DNA of 64,000 nt from NCBI RefSeq assembly GCF_002900095.1, contig NZ_LLKN01000001.1, positions 372,001 to 436,000 of the forward strand. The letters run 5' to 3'. The notes beneath the pieces were generated by a model, which saw only the letters and a program-made list of their open reading frames with translations, was not told where the DNA came from and made no database searches. Positions 45,612-55,380 of the stretch are shown here, one piece after another. The stretch comes from Salegentibacter mishustinae (GTDB lineage Bacteria; Bacteroidota; Bacteroidia; Flavobacteriales; Flavobacteriaceae). How positions within the stretch are numbered: the stretch's first letter is position 1; each line of letters opens with the position of its first letter. A program made the position numbers and the translations under genes.

Positions 45612-46765
45612 TTTGTATTTTCCGGATTGCTTTCAGATATTAATTTTTCAATTACTTTAATTTGATATTCTGGATTGTAATGCTTATCAATTATTTCATA
45701 ACATCTTTTGCGAACAGCTTCTCTATCAGGGTTTTTTCGTAGCCATTGGGTGGTTTTAATTATTAGATCTTCCATATCATTTTCCGAAAAATAAAAACCG
45801 TTATATCCATCTTTTATTGCCTCAACTTCAGGCATTTGATTTAAAAGATTTCCATGTGTACCAACCGGTGTACCAAAACTAAGACTGTGAATGGCGGTAA
45901 GCCCAACATTTCCGGGGGAAATACACAAATCTGCTAATGATAAGTGCTCCCCAATTTTATCTTCTTCATAACAGGCGCCTGAGAAATATAGCCATTTTTG
46001 TTCAAGACCTTTTTTACCTTTTTGCATTAAATCTGACTTCAGTAGGCCGTCTCCAATGATTAAAAGATTTACTGTCTGTTTTAACGAATTTATTTCACTT
46101 ATTGCCTGTATTAACATATCCAATCTTTTAACAGGTGTTAAACGCCCAATAAAAACTATTGTTGGCAAAATTGGATTTTCAAAAAAAGAGAATATTTCCT
46201 CCTTTCTCATTCCATTATTTTTATTTCGTAAATTTTTATGTTTCTGGTAATCTAAAGAGTTAAAAATTACATGCAAATTTTTTGGATTAAATCCTGCTTG
46301 AACCATTAAATTCTTTCCCCGATGTTCATATAAAAGATGTTGATTAGCTAAACTATAAAATGTTCTACGAATATTCTTTTTTATTTTTCCTTCGTTACCA
46401 TAAAACCCATGGCCCCAAAAAATAACTGTATGACCTTTAAACCTGCATATAATAGCCGCAATCCAGGTAGAAATACAATACATTTCCCCTAGAAAGATAT
46501 TAATCTTAGCATTAGTATAAAGACAAGTTTTAATTACTCCAGTTTGCCATATCAACGCTTTTTGTTTAAACCAAAAATTTTTAAGAATATGAAAATGATG
46601 TTTAAAAGGTTGAAATACAAACTCATTGAGGTCTATTTTTTTAATCTTGGAATAATCATTTAAACCGTAATAGAAATGGAAATCCATCTTTTTATGAGAA
46701 ATTAGTTTTTCCCACAGACCTTTACGATAGTGCGGTGCAATATTGGTAAATATGTTAATTCTCAT
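45608..46765 (-). CDS. Family 4 glycosyltransferase
   Basis: A 385-residue GT-B enzyme beginning MRINIFTNIAPHYRKGLW, a common start for this subgroup. IVFIGRLTPVKRLDMLIQAI and LLIIGDGLL mark the donor domain, and the sugar-nucleotide site is in LADLCISPGNVGLTAIHSLSF, where the usual first Glu is replaced by the GNVGL loop seen in many fucosyl- or rhamnosyltransferase-like GT4 proteins. The donor is not certain. Confidence 0.88.
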   Translation of the reverse strand: MRINIFTNIAPHYRKGLWEKLISHKKMDFHFYYGLNDYSKIKKIDLNEFVFQPFKHHFHILKNFWFKQKALIWQTGVIKTCLYTNAKINIFLGEMYCISTWIAAIICRFKGHTVIFWGHGFYGNEGKIKKNIRRTFYSLANQHLLYEHRGKNLMVQAGFNPKNLHVIFNSLDYQKHKNLRNKNNGMRKEEIFSFFENPILPTIVFIGRLTPVKRLDMLIQAISEINSLKQTVNLLIIGDGLLKSDLMQKGKKGLEQKWLYFSGACYEEDKIGEHLSLADLCISPGNVGLTAIHSLSFGTPVGTHGNLLNQMPEVEAIKDGYNGFYFSENDMEDLIIKTTQWLRKNPDREAVRKRCYEIIDKHYNPEYQIKVIEKLISESNPENTK

Positions 46766-46795
46766 ATAATTTTGGATAAGAACAGAATAATGAAA

Positions 46796-48127
46796 TTATT
46801 TTAAATGTTGAATCATGAATAACTGTTTTCCTGATTTGGTGGTTTCAAAATCTGACCCAAAATTAATTACTACCTTAACTTCATTATTGCATGATAAGAT
46901 CTTTATAATTTCCTCTTGGTAATTTTTATTCCAAGTTTTGTTTGGGGTAATTCTGACATTCACTTCTCCAGGTATTGTTTGCTTTAATTGCCATTTATCG
47001 ATTCCTTCAAAGGCTTTTAAATGAGCTCCAAAAATTAAACTTACCAACATTATTTTTTTGTTCCATTTTGTAACAATATAATCTTGTGTTCTACCAAAAA
47101 TTTCCTTTAAAATGACAAAACCATTCTCTTTCCCTCCATATCTTGCCAGATCTCCCGTTCTATAACGAATAAACGGCTGATAATGATTACTGAGAGAGGT
47201 GACTACAATTTCTCCTATTTCTCCAATTTGGACTGATTCATTGTTTTCATTTAAAACTTCTGTTATACCATAAAATGGAGAACAATAGTATTCTAACTTA
47301 TTAGGATAAGTGAAAGCAAAACAAGCACTTTCGGTCATTCCGTATTGAGGTAATATTTGGCAGTTGAAAGCTTTTTTGTTTATCTCAATTTGTTTGTCAT
47401 AGATAACTTCAGAAGTTAGCATGATTCCTTTTAAAAACGAAAATTCATTTTGAATTCCTATTCTTATAATTTGTTCTGCTAAAAAAGTCATTGTGGATGG
47501 GTATCCCCGGAGAACTGCAGGTTTATCAGTAAGGATTTTATCAATGTAATGACTGGCATTTTTTTCAGTTAACAGGGTTGCAGAAAAATGGACTGATCCA
47601 AAAGGAAAATTACGATATTTCCTTTTTTGAAGCCAAAACTTATTTCTTTGCTGGTCTTCTTTGGAAATTTTAGTCCCATTAAATGTGTAGATCAGATCCG
47701 AAATTTTGAAATTAATCCGTTGGAAAAAAAAGTTTTGATGAGCGAACTCTACATCCCGAACATGAGGTGAGGTGAAAAAATAAAAAGGGTTTCCTGTGCT
47801 GCCGCCAGTATTTTGAAAGCTCCTTGGCGAAAAAATTGAAGAAGATTTAAATTGTTTATCAAGTTGTTTTATCAAGCTTTTTTCAATGACCGGGAAGTCT
47901 TTTAATGAAGGGTCATTTTTTAATTCGTTATCTCTTAATAATTTTTTATAAAAAGGTAATTTTAAAGCTGTTTTCTTTACTTTTTCGAACTCCCTTTTCT
48001 GATAACTTATATGGAATTTAGTTCCTCTATTCCAATCAGATAAAATTAGCTTAGCAAGTTTTCTTCTTTGAAAATATGAAATAGGCTCTCTTAAAATGAG
48101 ACAAAAAATATAATACAATTTATACAT
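46796..48127 (-). CDS. PaaK/CapK-like adenylate-forming ligase
   Basis: A 443-residue protein of the phenylacetate-CoA ligase/CapK family in the ANL superfamily. The phosphate-loop NTGGSTGNPFYFF, the QYGMTE motif and YRTGDLA with its Asp are present. Homologues are frequent in capsule and O-antigen loci, where their substrates are mostly unknown; they may activate an acid that is then placed on a sugar. Its start overlaps the upstream glycosyltransferase stop by eight bases. Being inside the glycosyltransferase block argues for a polymer decoration role rather than aromatic degradation. Confidence 0.85.
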   Translation of the reverse strand: MYKLYYIFCLILREPISYFQRRKLAKLILSDWNRGTKFHISYQKREFEKVKKTALKLPFYKKLLRDNELKNDPSLKDFPVIEKSLIKQLDKQFKSSSIFSPRSFQNTGGSTGNPFYFFTSPHVRDVEFAHQNFFFQRINFKISDLIYTFNGTKISKEDQQRNKFWLQKRKYRNFPFGSVHFSATLLTEKNASHYIDKILTDKPAVLRGYPSTMTFLAEQIIRIGIQNEFSFLKGIMLTSEVIYDKQIEINKKAFNCQILPQYGMTESACFAFTYPNKLEYYCSPFYGITEVLNENNESVQIGEIGEIVVTSLSNHYQPFIRYRTGDLARYGGKENGFVILKEIFGRTQDYIVTKWNKKIMLVSLIFGAHLKAFEGIDKWQLKQTIPGEVNVRITPNKTWNKNYQEEIIKILSCNNEVKVVINFGSDFETTKSGKQLFMIQHLK

Positions 48128-49226
48128 TATATTGTAACAAGGTCTTAGTGAAAGTTTCAGTGCTGTGGTTTTCTACATATTTTGCAAATAGTGCTTTAGA
48201 ACTATCAAAGTTCCTACTATGGAAAGTTGTAATCGCTTTAGAAATATTTGCAGGTATAGCTGTATTGGTTTGTAAACCTAAATTATATTCCTTTACTAGC
48301 TGTCCTATTAACCCATTTTCGGGACCGATAATGGGTTTGTTAAATGCAGCAGCTTTACCAACTATTCCGCTCGACCCTTCTAGTTGTTGGTGTAAGCATA
48401 AGACAACGTCTGAGGAATGTAATAACTTGTGAAATTTTTCATCCGAAATCCGCTCTAAAATTACTTTCTTAAATAAAGAGGGGAATGTTTTTCTTATAGA
48501 TTCTATTTCCTGGTTTATTTTATGTTTGTTATGTGGGCAGTTACCTGCAATTGTAAAAGAGATGTCAGGTAAAATAGCCGTAGGTAGAATTTTTAGTGTT
48601 TCAATTAAACAATTTATCCCTTTACGCTCCGAAACTTCACCTATGAACAAAAAATTAAGGTTTGGATTTTCCCCTGTTTTTTGTGCAATTTTTGATTTTG
48701 GTACTTTAATTGGATCTACTAGTTTTTTAAATTTGTCAGTATTAAAATGTTCATTGAAAATAGAGGCGCCAATATCGTCATTAAGTAAAAAAATATTACC
48801 AATGTTATTTGTTCTCAATAAAAATTTAAAATAAAGGTGTTTTAGTAATTTCTCTCTTTTCTTTAAGTTCGGTTTCTGGAGAAACGGCATGAAATAAATA
48901 CATGATATCTCACAGGATTTCAACATTAGAAGAGGTGTAGCTCGGAAATAATGATTGAGGTTTAAAAAACAACACTTTTTTATTTGTTCTGTCCGTATGA
49001 CGGTTTTTATAAAATTTATCTCCTTACAAAGATCCTTGAAAGTTATAGCTGGTAATCTTGTAAGAAAAGTAAGATTATCATGATTTTTCAAATGATTCCT
49101 TTCACGAATAAAATTAGGGTGAACAATAAAAAAAGTAGGCAAATTAACTTCAATCGCTTTTTCTATTATAATTTCAAGATATTCGGAGTGATGACCTTTA
49201 AATTCTGTATCAATGAACAAGTGCAT
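48120..49226 (-). CDS. Glycosyltransferase, GT4-like
   Basis: A 368-residue GT-B-like protein. The N-terminus (MHLFIDTEFKGHHSEYL) has the GHHSEY pattern seen in some polysaccharide glycosyltransferases. The donor domain shows FLFIGEVSERKGINCLI, FTIAGNCPHN and VVLCLHQQLEGSSGIVGKA in place of the classical GT4 E-x7-E loop. It overlaps the end of the polymerase gene by 17 bases, showing tight operon packing. The activity is inferred from fold and context only. Confidence 0.8.
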   Translation of the reverse strand: MHLFIDTEFKGHHSEYLEIIIEKAIEVNLPTFFIVHPNFIRERNHLKNHDNLTFLTRLPAITFKDLCKEINFIKTVIRTEQIKKCCFLNLNHYFRATPLLMLKSCEISCIYFMPFLQKPNLKKREKLLKHLYFKFLLRTNNIGNIFLLNDDIGASIFNEHFNTDKFKKLVDPIKVPKSKIAQKTGENPNLNFLFIGEVSERKGINCLIETLKILPTAILPDISFTIAGNCPHNKHKINQEIESIRKTFPSLFKKVILERISDEKFHKLLHSSDVVLCLHQQLEGSSGIVGKAAAFNKPIIGPENGLIGQLVKEYNLGLQTNTAIPANISKAITTFHSRNFDSSKALFAKYVENHSTETFTKTLLQYNV

Positions 49227-50454
49227 TAGCGTGTTCTTTTTTATAAATTAAAAAATTAGAATTAATAGCTATAATAGGAAGCCAAAGGAGTGGGTCTAGA
49301 ATTGAGGTGCTCATCATTCCAGTAAATAACCTAGTAAGAAAAAGAACCATAAGCCAGCTATATGGAGCTTGAGACAGTAACATTCTTTTTCCTTTTCTGA
49401 ATGTTACAAATAAAATACTTAGAAATAAAAAGCCTCCTAAAAAACCCGTTGACATGAAACTTTCTAAATACATATTATGAGCAACATACTTGCTGTTCTT
49501 TTCTTCAATTCCAGAACCGAGAATAGGCTGGGATAAAAACTGATCCAATCCTCGTGTCCATGTTCCCAACCTGTAAGAACCTGCATCCTTGTCGCCTCTT
49601 TGGAGCTCAACTACTAATTGATCAAACCGAGATAGTATTTTCGATCCGCTAAGATCTAGGATATATATAAAGGCAACTGATGCTATGGAAATTATTAATA
49701 ACATCTTTAGAAAATCCTTAGCATTTTTCATCTTAAAAAAGATTAGCGTTAAAAGAACAAGCATTCCTGCTAAAATGGAGCTTCTTGTCCCTCCCCAGAC
49801 CATTGCAAATATTGATAAAATTAAAAAGGAAAAATTAAAGAAGCTTCTTTTTCCTTTATTAATCAACTCCCATAGCAAAATTCCGAAAAGAGATAATCCA
49901 ATTGAAGAAAAGGCCATAGGACTAATTAAATCCTCGCTCGAATAATCTGAAACATGTTGTATTGATCTATAGTCGCCTCCAAGTATATCTTTATATAAAT
50001 ATAAACCTAAGATTAAAAAAATTATACAAGAATATTTAAAACCATTCTTTGCTTTCTCCGAAGCGTCAGGGCTTAAGAGATAAGAAAACGCTAAAGAAGG
50101 TAAAATTACCATAGACCCAAACCGGAGTAAGTATGTTTCCCCAGGAATACCAGTTTGAACAGGAAAAAGAAAAGTATCTGATAAGATTCTGAGCAGGATA
50201 AAACTATAAAAGAGAAATATTGCTTTTAAAACATAGTTGCTGTGGTAAATGATGTACAATCTATATCTAAAAAAAACGAATAAAGATATAAGTGAAAAAA
50301 AGATCCGATAAGGAATTGTAAAAGTTTGGCTAATTTCAGTGAGGGAAAGAACGTAAATAAATAGAATTAAAATTTGTGGTCCCCATAATCCTAAAAAGTA
50401 AAGAAGGAACGGAATTGAAACTAAATTCGAACTAAGTTTTTTTATTATACTCAT
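49210..50454 (-). CDS. wzy: Wzy-like O-antigen/capsule polymerase
   Basis: A 414-residue protein with about ten to twelve membrane segments and a large periplasmic loop. The loop carries SYRLGTWTRGLDQFLSQP and ILGSGIEEKNSKYVAHNMYL, the Arg and His-Asn pattern of the Wzy_C/O-antigen ligase superfamily. In this locus with a flippase and Wzc it most probably polymerises the lipid-linked repeat units. O-antigen ligase is the alternative. Confidence 0.85.
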   Translation of the reverse strand: MSIIKKLSSNLVSIPFLLYFLGLWGPQILILFIYVLSLTEISQTFTIPYRIFFSLISLFVFFRYRLYIIYHSNYVLKAIFLFYSFILLRILSDTFLFPVQTGIPGETYLLRFGSMVILPSLAFSYLLSPDASEKAKNGFKYSCIIFLILGLYLYKDILGGDYRSIQHVSDYSSEDLISPMAFSSIGLSLFGILLWELINKGKRSFFNFSFLILSIFAMVWGGTRSSILAGMLVLLTLIFFKMKNAKDFLKMLLIISIASVAFIYILDLSGSKILSRFDQLVVELQRGDKDAGSYRLGTWTRGLDQFLSQPILGSGIEEKNSKYVAHNMYLESFMSTGFLGGFLFLSILFVTFRKGKRMLLSQAPYSWLMVLFLTRLFTGMMSTSILDPLLWLPIIAINSNFLIYKKEHANALVH

Positions 50455-50467
50455 TTATAAAAAAACA

Positions 50468-51361
50468 TTATAATGCTTTATTTCTCCAGGAGGAAAGATC
50501 TCTGTCGATGATTTTTTCTAACCTTATAATATCTTCTTTGTAGAAATTTTGAAGAATATCCTGCGTCTTTTTATTAGGATGGAGTTTTCTTTTTTTATAA
50601 AATAATCTTTTAAATAATTTCATTTTAAGAGAAAAGAAAAATTTTTCTGGGATCAGGTTTTTCAACAGACTAGTTAAGCGCAATGAATGTAAGGTTTTTA
50701 AAAAGAACCTTTGGTCGAGATTTTCGTTATAATTATAATATTGGGGTAAAGAAAACGGGGATAAATTTAAAAATCTATGTATTTCATCCAGAATGGATTG
50801 AGGGTCTTTTACAAAATCTTCAAAAAGAACTACTTTTACTTTTGAAAAATTTTTGCAATAAGCCTCTACCTGCGAACTATAAAGACCAAGGTTCTTATGA
50901 TACCAGAATGAATTATATCCCTTTCTAATTCGGCTGTTTTCTTTTGCAATTTCTTGTTCAATGTTGGATCTATGTGTATTAAACAAATAATTAATGTTAG
51001 AAATTGCTCTTGCTGTCGGTTCTCTTAAGAATATTAAAATAGGGATATCCCCTAAATATTTTTTAATTTCTGGTATTACCTCCTTATGATGGTATAAATA
51101 ATGTACACTCGCTTCACCGGAACATTTTTCATCCTGGTCCTTGAAAATTTTGAAGTATTCATCCTCATCTAACACTGAAGAACTCAGTATTCCATTAATT
51201 GAAGGATCTTTTGGACTAACATTTAATAGTACCTTCCTTGCAAAGAAACGAAGTTCTTTTTCATTAGGTATAAAAATATCAGGATGTTCATTTAAATATT
51301 TCGCAGCTGAAGTTGTTCCCGCTTTTGCGGCTCCGACTATTAGAAAATTTGGCTTACTCAT
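50468..51361 (-). CDS. PAPS-dependent sulfotransferase
   Basis: A 297-residue sulfotransferase. The 5'-phosphosulfate loop is at the N-terminus (LIVGAAKAGTTSAAKYL) and the 3'-phosphate-binding FLREPTARAISNINYLF is near residue 105. The spacing fits the Sulfotransfer_1 family, close to those acting on heparan-type glycans. The ATG at 51361 is chosen because it starts the MSKPNFLIVGAAKAG segment and lies four bases after the flippase stop. It is encoded between flippase and polymerase, so its target is probably a sugar of the repeat unit. No PAPS-synthesis genes are in the window. Confidence 0.9.
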   Translation of the reverse strand: MSKPNFLIVGAAKAGTTSAAKYLNEHPDIFIPNEKELRFFARKVLLNVSPKDPSINGILSSSVLDEDEYFKIFKDQDEKCSGEASVHYLYHHKEVIPEIKKYLGDIPILIFLREPTARAISNINYLFNTHRSNIEQEIAKENSRIRKGYNSFWYHKNLGLYSSQVEAYCKNFSKVKVVLFEDFVKDPQSILDEIHRFLNLSPFSLPQYYNYNENLDQRFFLKTLHSLRLTSLLKNLIPEKFFFSLKMKLFKRLFYKKRKLHPNKKTQDILQNFYKEDIIRLEKIIDRDLSSWRNKAL

Positions 51362-51365
51362 TTTT

Positions 51366-52733
51366 TTATGATTCCCAGATTCCAGTTGCCTTTCCATTAA
51401 TTATTTTATTATATTGAATTTTACGAAGAATTAAGTATAGTAAAATGGAAATATTGGTGGCCATTATAACACCAGCAGAACCAAATCCTAAATTTTTTGC
51501 AAAGAAAATGGATAGAGGGATATTTAAAGCTAAAGTGAAAATATTTGTCCACATTTGTAAATTTAGTTTTCCTGTTCCATTTAAGAAATAAGTATAAATT
51601 TGATTGTGAGTTTGAAGTAAAACAAATATTGCCCATTGCAAAGCAAGAAAAAATGGGACTTCTATATTTTCACCAACCCAGAAATTTAGGAAAGGATAAA
51701 ACACAAACAGCATGATCAAGATCATCACACAAATCCCTAACCAACCTAAATTTAATTTTTTAATAAGATTACTAATCCAAGAAAAATCTTTTTTTGCATA
51801 TGCTTCGGTGATGGCGGACCAAAACGGAGTCATGACAATAGTAAATAGTAAAAGTGGAATACCAAAGTATTTCTGAGTTATTTGATAGGGGGTCACTTCT
51901 TTTGGACCTAAGAGATGAGATATTATTAAATTATCACTCATGAAAAGCATAGTTACTCCAATTTGAATTATGAAAAATTTACCACCCAGACCTAATAAAT
52001 CTCTAATAATTTCTTTGTCAAAATATTTCCAAGTAGGTTTAAAATTTTTATAACGTCCCGAAAAAAAATAGATTGATATTGTTATCAAGATAATTAAAGG
52101 GCATATCAAAAATATTCCTGCATAAAAAATTAAATTTTCCTCACCATAGAAAATAACCAATGCCGATAACCCAATAAGAATGAATAGCTTTGTAAGTGTA
52201 TTAATAATGTTACTTAGGAAAGGCATCTGTTTAGCTAAAAAAACTGAAGAGATAATTTTACTAGTTAAATTTAAGGCAAAGTAAATGGTTAATAGAATCA
52301 TTAGAGAAGCTAGAATATCTTCTGAAACATCATCAGTGTTTAAAATTGCTTGCCAATTAATTTCTGGTACTATTATCAATCCTATAAATAATGTACTCAG
52401 GCTGATAAATCCAATTGTAAAGTAGATTGTACTTGTATATTTTTTTGCCGACTCTAGGTCATTTTCACTTAAAGCAACCGTTAATTTGTTTCTATAACCG
52501 TGGGACATACCTAAATCAAAAAAGTTGAACCAGTTAATTAGTGAAAATATTGTTAGCCAAATACCATAAGATGCTTGAGTTAAATATGTAAGCGATAGGG
52601 GGACTAATAAAAATTCAAGAACAATATCAAAAAATTTAAGCCCAAATGAACTGATTATATTTTTCTTAGCTAGTGAGGTTCTATCCCCTCCTCTGTTTAC
52701 AAATTCTCTAAACCTAATTAATAATCCGCCCAT
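51366..52733 (-). CDS. wzx: Wzx-like polysaccharide flippase
   Basis: A 455-residue MOP-superfamily membrane protein with about twelve to fourteen hydrophobic segments and an N-terminal cytoplasmic start rich in Arg and Lys. Such proteins flip undecaprenyl-linked repeat units across the inner membrane. It lies two bases after the ugd stop on the same strand. Confidence 0.88.
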   Translation of the reverse strand: MGGLLIRFREFVNRGGDRTSLAKKNIISSFGLKFFDIVLEFLLVPLSLTYLTQASYGIWLTIFSLINWFNFFDLGMSHGYRNKLTVALSENDLESAKKYTSTIYFTIGFISLSTLFIGLIIVPEINWQAILNTDDVSEDILASLMILLTIYFALNLTSKIISSVFLAKQMPFLSNIINTLTKLFILIGLSALVIFYGEENLIFYAGIFLICPLIILITISIYFFSGRYKNFKPTWKYFDKEIIRDLLGLGGKFFIIQIGVTMLFMSDNLIISHLLGPKEVTPYQITQKYFGIPLLLFTIVMTPFWSAITEAYAKKDFSWISNLIKKLNLGWLGICVMILIMLFVFYPFLNFWVGENIEVPFFLALQWAIFVLLQTHNQIYTYFLNGTGKLNLQMWTNIFTLALNIPLSIFFAKNLGFGSAGVIMATNISILLYLILRKIQYNKIINGKATGIWES

Positions 52734-52735
52734 TC

Positions 52736-54133
52736 TTAAACACCTATAGCTCTAAATTGAAATCCTATTTTTTCTTTGATTTTCGAATTTAGGATATTTC
52801 TGCCATCGAAAAGAAAAGCCGGCTTTAACATTTTATCATAAATATTAGCCCAATCGAAGTCTTTAAATTCACCCCATTCCGTAAGAATAGCTATCGCATG
52901 AGCTTTGTCACATGTTAAATAAGGATCTTTAACAACAGTAACGAGTTGTCTATTTTCTAATTCCGTTCGTGTACCCAAATAATCCAGATCGGCATAGATC
53001 TGTTCTTCGGTTACTTTGGGATCATAAACCACGATTTCTGCCTGTTCATTTAAAAGATAGTCGGCTACATAAATAGCTGCAGACTCCCTGGTGTCATTAG
53101 TATCCTTTTTAAAGGCCCAACCTAATAGTGCGATCTTTTTACCGGAAACAGTATTAAACAAGGTTTTTACAATATTTGCGGCGAATCTTCTCTTTTGATA
53201 ATCGTTCATGATGATCACCTGCTCCCAATAATCGGCTACTTCATTTAAGCCAAAAGATTTAGCGATATAAACCAGGTTTAAAATATCTTTCTGGAAGCAA
53301 CTACCTCCAAAACCAACGGAGGCATTAAGGAATTTCGAGCCTATCCTTGAATCCATTCCAATAGCTTTAGAGATCTCATTTACATCGGCTCCTGTATGTT
53401 CACATAATTCACTCATTGCATTTATACTAGACACTCTTTGGGCTAAAAATGCATTTGCGGTTAACTTGGAAAGTTCAGAAGACCAGACATTAGTTGTCAA
53501 TATCTGTTCTTTTGGAACCCATGAGGCATAAACATCTACCAAAGCCTCCATCGCCTCTTTGCCTTCTTCGGTATCTACATTACCTCCAATAAGGATACGA
53601 TCAGGATTATGCAAATCATCGATTGCTGTACCTTCAGCCAGAAATTCTGGGTTGGAAAGTATCTGGTAATTGACTCCATTCCCGGTATTATCAAGAATAT
53701 TCTTCAAAGCCTCTGCAGTTCTAACCGGAAGTGTAGACTTTTCAACCACGATCTTATCTGTTTTAGAAACACGTGCGATCTGTCGGGCGCATAATTCTAT
53801 ATACTTAAGATCTGCTGCCATACCCTTACCTATTCCATAGGCCTTGGTAGGGGTATTTACTGAAATAAAGATCATTTCAGCGTCATCTATCGCAGCATCA
53901 ACTTCTGTAGAAAAGAACAGATTCCTCCCTCTTGCTTCCTTTACTACATCAGACAGTCCTGGTTCATAAATTGGAATATTATCTAAATTCTGATCATTCC
54001 AGGCAGCGATACGCTTTTCATTGATATCGACTACCGTAACTTTAATCTCCGGGTTCTTTTGAGCAATAACCGCCATCGTAGGACCTCCTACGTAACCGGC
54101 GCCTATACAACAAATATTTTTAACTTTTGTCAC
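52736..54133 (-). CDS. ugd: UDP-glucose 6-dehydrogenase
   Basis: A 465-residue nucleotide-sugar dehydrogenase, close to the eukaryote-like UGDH form. The NAD motif is [24 protein letters not shown] and the catalytic cysteine in [13 protein letters not shown] are present, as is the C-terminal UDP-binding domain with [16 protein letters not shown]. It oxidises UDP-glucose to UDP-glucuronate. The start is taken as GTG at 54133, one base after the fcl stop, giving [13 protein letters not shown]; an ATG 15 codons earlier would run into fcl. Confidence 0.92.
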   Translation of the reverse strand: MTKVKNICCIGAGYVGGPTMAVIAQKNPEIKVTVVDINEKRIAAWNDQNLDNIPIYEPGLSDVVKEARGRNLFFSTEVDAAIDDAEMIFISVNTPTKAYGIGKGMAADLKYIELCARQIARVSKTDKIVVEKSTLPVRTAEALKNILDNTGNGVNYQILSNPEFLAEGTAIDDLHNPDRILIGGNVDTEEGKEAMEALVDVYASWVPKEQILTTNVWSSELSKLTANAFLAQRVSSINAMSELCEHTGADVNEISKAIGMDSRIGSKFLNASVGFGGSCFQKDILNLVYIAKSFGLNEVADYWEQVIIMNDYQKRRFAANIVKTLFNTVSGKKIALLGWAFKKDTNDTRESAAIYVADYLLNEQAEIVVYDPKVTEEQIYADLDYLGTRTELENRQLVTVVKDPYLTCDKAHAIAILTEWGEFKDFDWANIYDKMLKPAFLFDGRNILNSKIKEKIGFQFRAIGV

Positions 54134-54134
54134 T

Positions 54135-55289
54135 CTAACTTTTATACCAATTATAAATTGAAGTAATACCTTCTTCAAGTTCCACCTTATGCTTCCAGCC
54201 TAAACCATGTAATTTAGAAGGATCGGTCAGTTTTCTCATCGTACCATCAGGTTTTGAGGTATTAAAAACCAGTTCCCCTTTAAAGCCAATGATCTCTTTA
54301 ATGGTTTCGGCAAGATGAGCAATGGAAATTTCCTTTCCGGTACCAATATTTATATGGGTGTTACGTATTTCTGCCTGATCCAATTGAGACCCTGAATCAA
54401 GTTCAGGGTGACCTTCGATCGTATCTTTGAAATCACGGTTTTCCATCAGGAAGACACAAGCATCAGCCATATCTTCACTCCAAAGGAATTCACGCATTGG
54501 TTTCCCACTACCCCAGATCTCTACCGCTACTTCCAGTTCTTCTTCATAATCAGAATCTCCACCGGCTAATGCAGCAGCCGGCTGTATATTCAGGCCGTAT
54601 TTAGCCAACATTTTGAGGATCTCCTCTTTGGAAGCTTCACCATTTAGTCCTTCAATAGGTCTTGCATTAAGGTCATTTTTTATACTTTGCCAATCATTAT
54701 TTTCAAGTGCTTTACCCAAATGTATCTTTCTCACCAGGGCAGGCAAAACATGGGAAGTTTCCAAGTTAAAATTATCATTGGGGCCATATAGGTTAGTTGG
54801 CATTACCGAGATAAAATTAGTACCATATTGCAAGTTATAATTCTCACACATTTTGATACCCGCGATCTTAGCGATAGCATAAGGTTCATTGGTATACTCC
54901 AGCTTATCCATCATCAATGCATCCTCAGTCATCGGCTGTGGAGCATTTTTAGGATAGATACACGTACTTCCCAGGAACAACAATTTTGTAACCCCATGAA
55001 CGTAAGCCTGATGAATGACGTTGTTCTGGATCATCAGGTTCTCATAAATAAAATCTCCGCGATACTTATTATTGGCGACAATTCCTCCAACTTTTGCTGC
55101 GGCCAGGAACACATATTCCGGCTTTTCTTCAACAAAGAATTGCTCGACAGCAGCTGCATTGGTAAGATTCAGTTCTGCATGAGTTCTCAATACAAAATTT
55201 TCAAAACCTTTTGCTTTTAGATTTTTAAGGATTGCCGAACCAACGAGTCCGCGATGACCGGCGATGTATATTTTAGAATCTTTATTCAT
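54135..55289 (-). CDS. fcl: GDP-L-fucose synthase with an inserted repeat peptide
   Basis: A 384-residue SDR epimerase-reductase (WcaG). [18 protein letters not shown] binds NADP(H), the catalytic YAIAKIAG has the Tyr-x3-Lys pair, and the [17 protein letters not shown] segment is present. It makes GDP-L-fucose from GDP-4-keto-6-deoxymannose, the product of gmd immediately upstream. The ATG at 55289 gives [14 protein letters not shown]. It is longer than the ~320-residue enterobacterial enzyme. Part of this is a middle insertion (about residues 205-255) that I believe is usual in Bacteroidota. Another part is the peptide [10 protein letters not shown] near residue 300, encoded by a palindromic repeat (54386-54413) just before the conserved [12 protein letters not shown]. 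Confidence 0.95.
   Translation of the reverse strand: MNKDSKIYIAGHRGLVGSAILKNLKAKGFENFVLRTHAELNLTNAAAVEQFFVEEKPEYVFLAAAKVGGIVANNKYRGDFIYENLMIQNNVIHQAYVHGVTKLLFLGSTCIYPKNAPQPMTEDALMMDKLEYTNEPYAIAKIAGIKMCENYNLQYGTNFISVMPTNLYGPNDNFNLETSHVLPALVRKIHLGKALENNDWQSIKNDLNARPIEGLNGEASKEEILKMLAKYGLNIQPAAALAGGDSDYEEELEVAVEIWGSGKPMREFLWSEDMADACVFLMENRDFKDTIEGHPELDSGSQLDQAEIRNTHINIGTGKEISIAHLAETIKEIIGFKGELVFNTSKPDGTMRKLTDPSKLHGLGWKHKVELEEGITSIYNWYKS
54386..54413. repeat. Class B palindrome inside the fcl coding region
   Basis: GAGACCCTGAATCAAGTTCAGGGTGACC contains the inverted repeat CCCTGAA (54390-54396) and TTCAGGG (54402-54408). It is read in frame as HPELDSGS. A very similar element (GAGACCCTGAAACTAGTTCTGGGTGACG split here as GAGACCCTGAA and CTGGGTGACG) lies in the gmd-fcl gap at 55345-55372. 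Confidence 0.85.
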
Positions 55290-55308
55290 TCTTTCAATTT
55301 TATTAGAG

Positions 55309-55372
55309 ATTTCTCTCCCGATTTCTCGGGATCGAAATGACAATGAGACCCTGAAACTAGTTCTGGGTGACG
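55309..55372. repeat. Class B palindromic repeat in the gmd-fcl gap
   Basis: Two palindromes in a row: TCTCCCGATTTCTCGGGA, then GAGACCCTGAA...CTGGGTGACG. It fills most of the 91-bp gap and is the nearest relative of the copy inside fcl. Confidence 0.8.
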
Positions 55373-55380
55373 TTTACAGG

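Noticed and set aside
46796-48127. Phenylacetate-CoA ligase as part of aromatic degradation
   Set aside because: No paa genes are nearby, and the gene overlaps glycosyltransferase genes in a polysaccharide operon.
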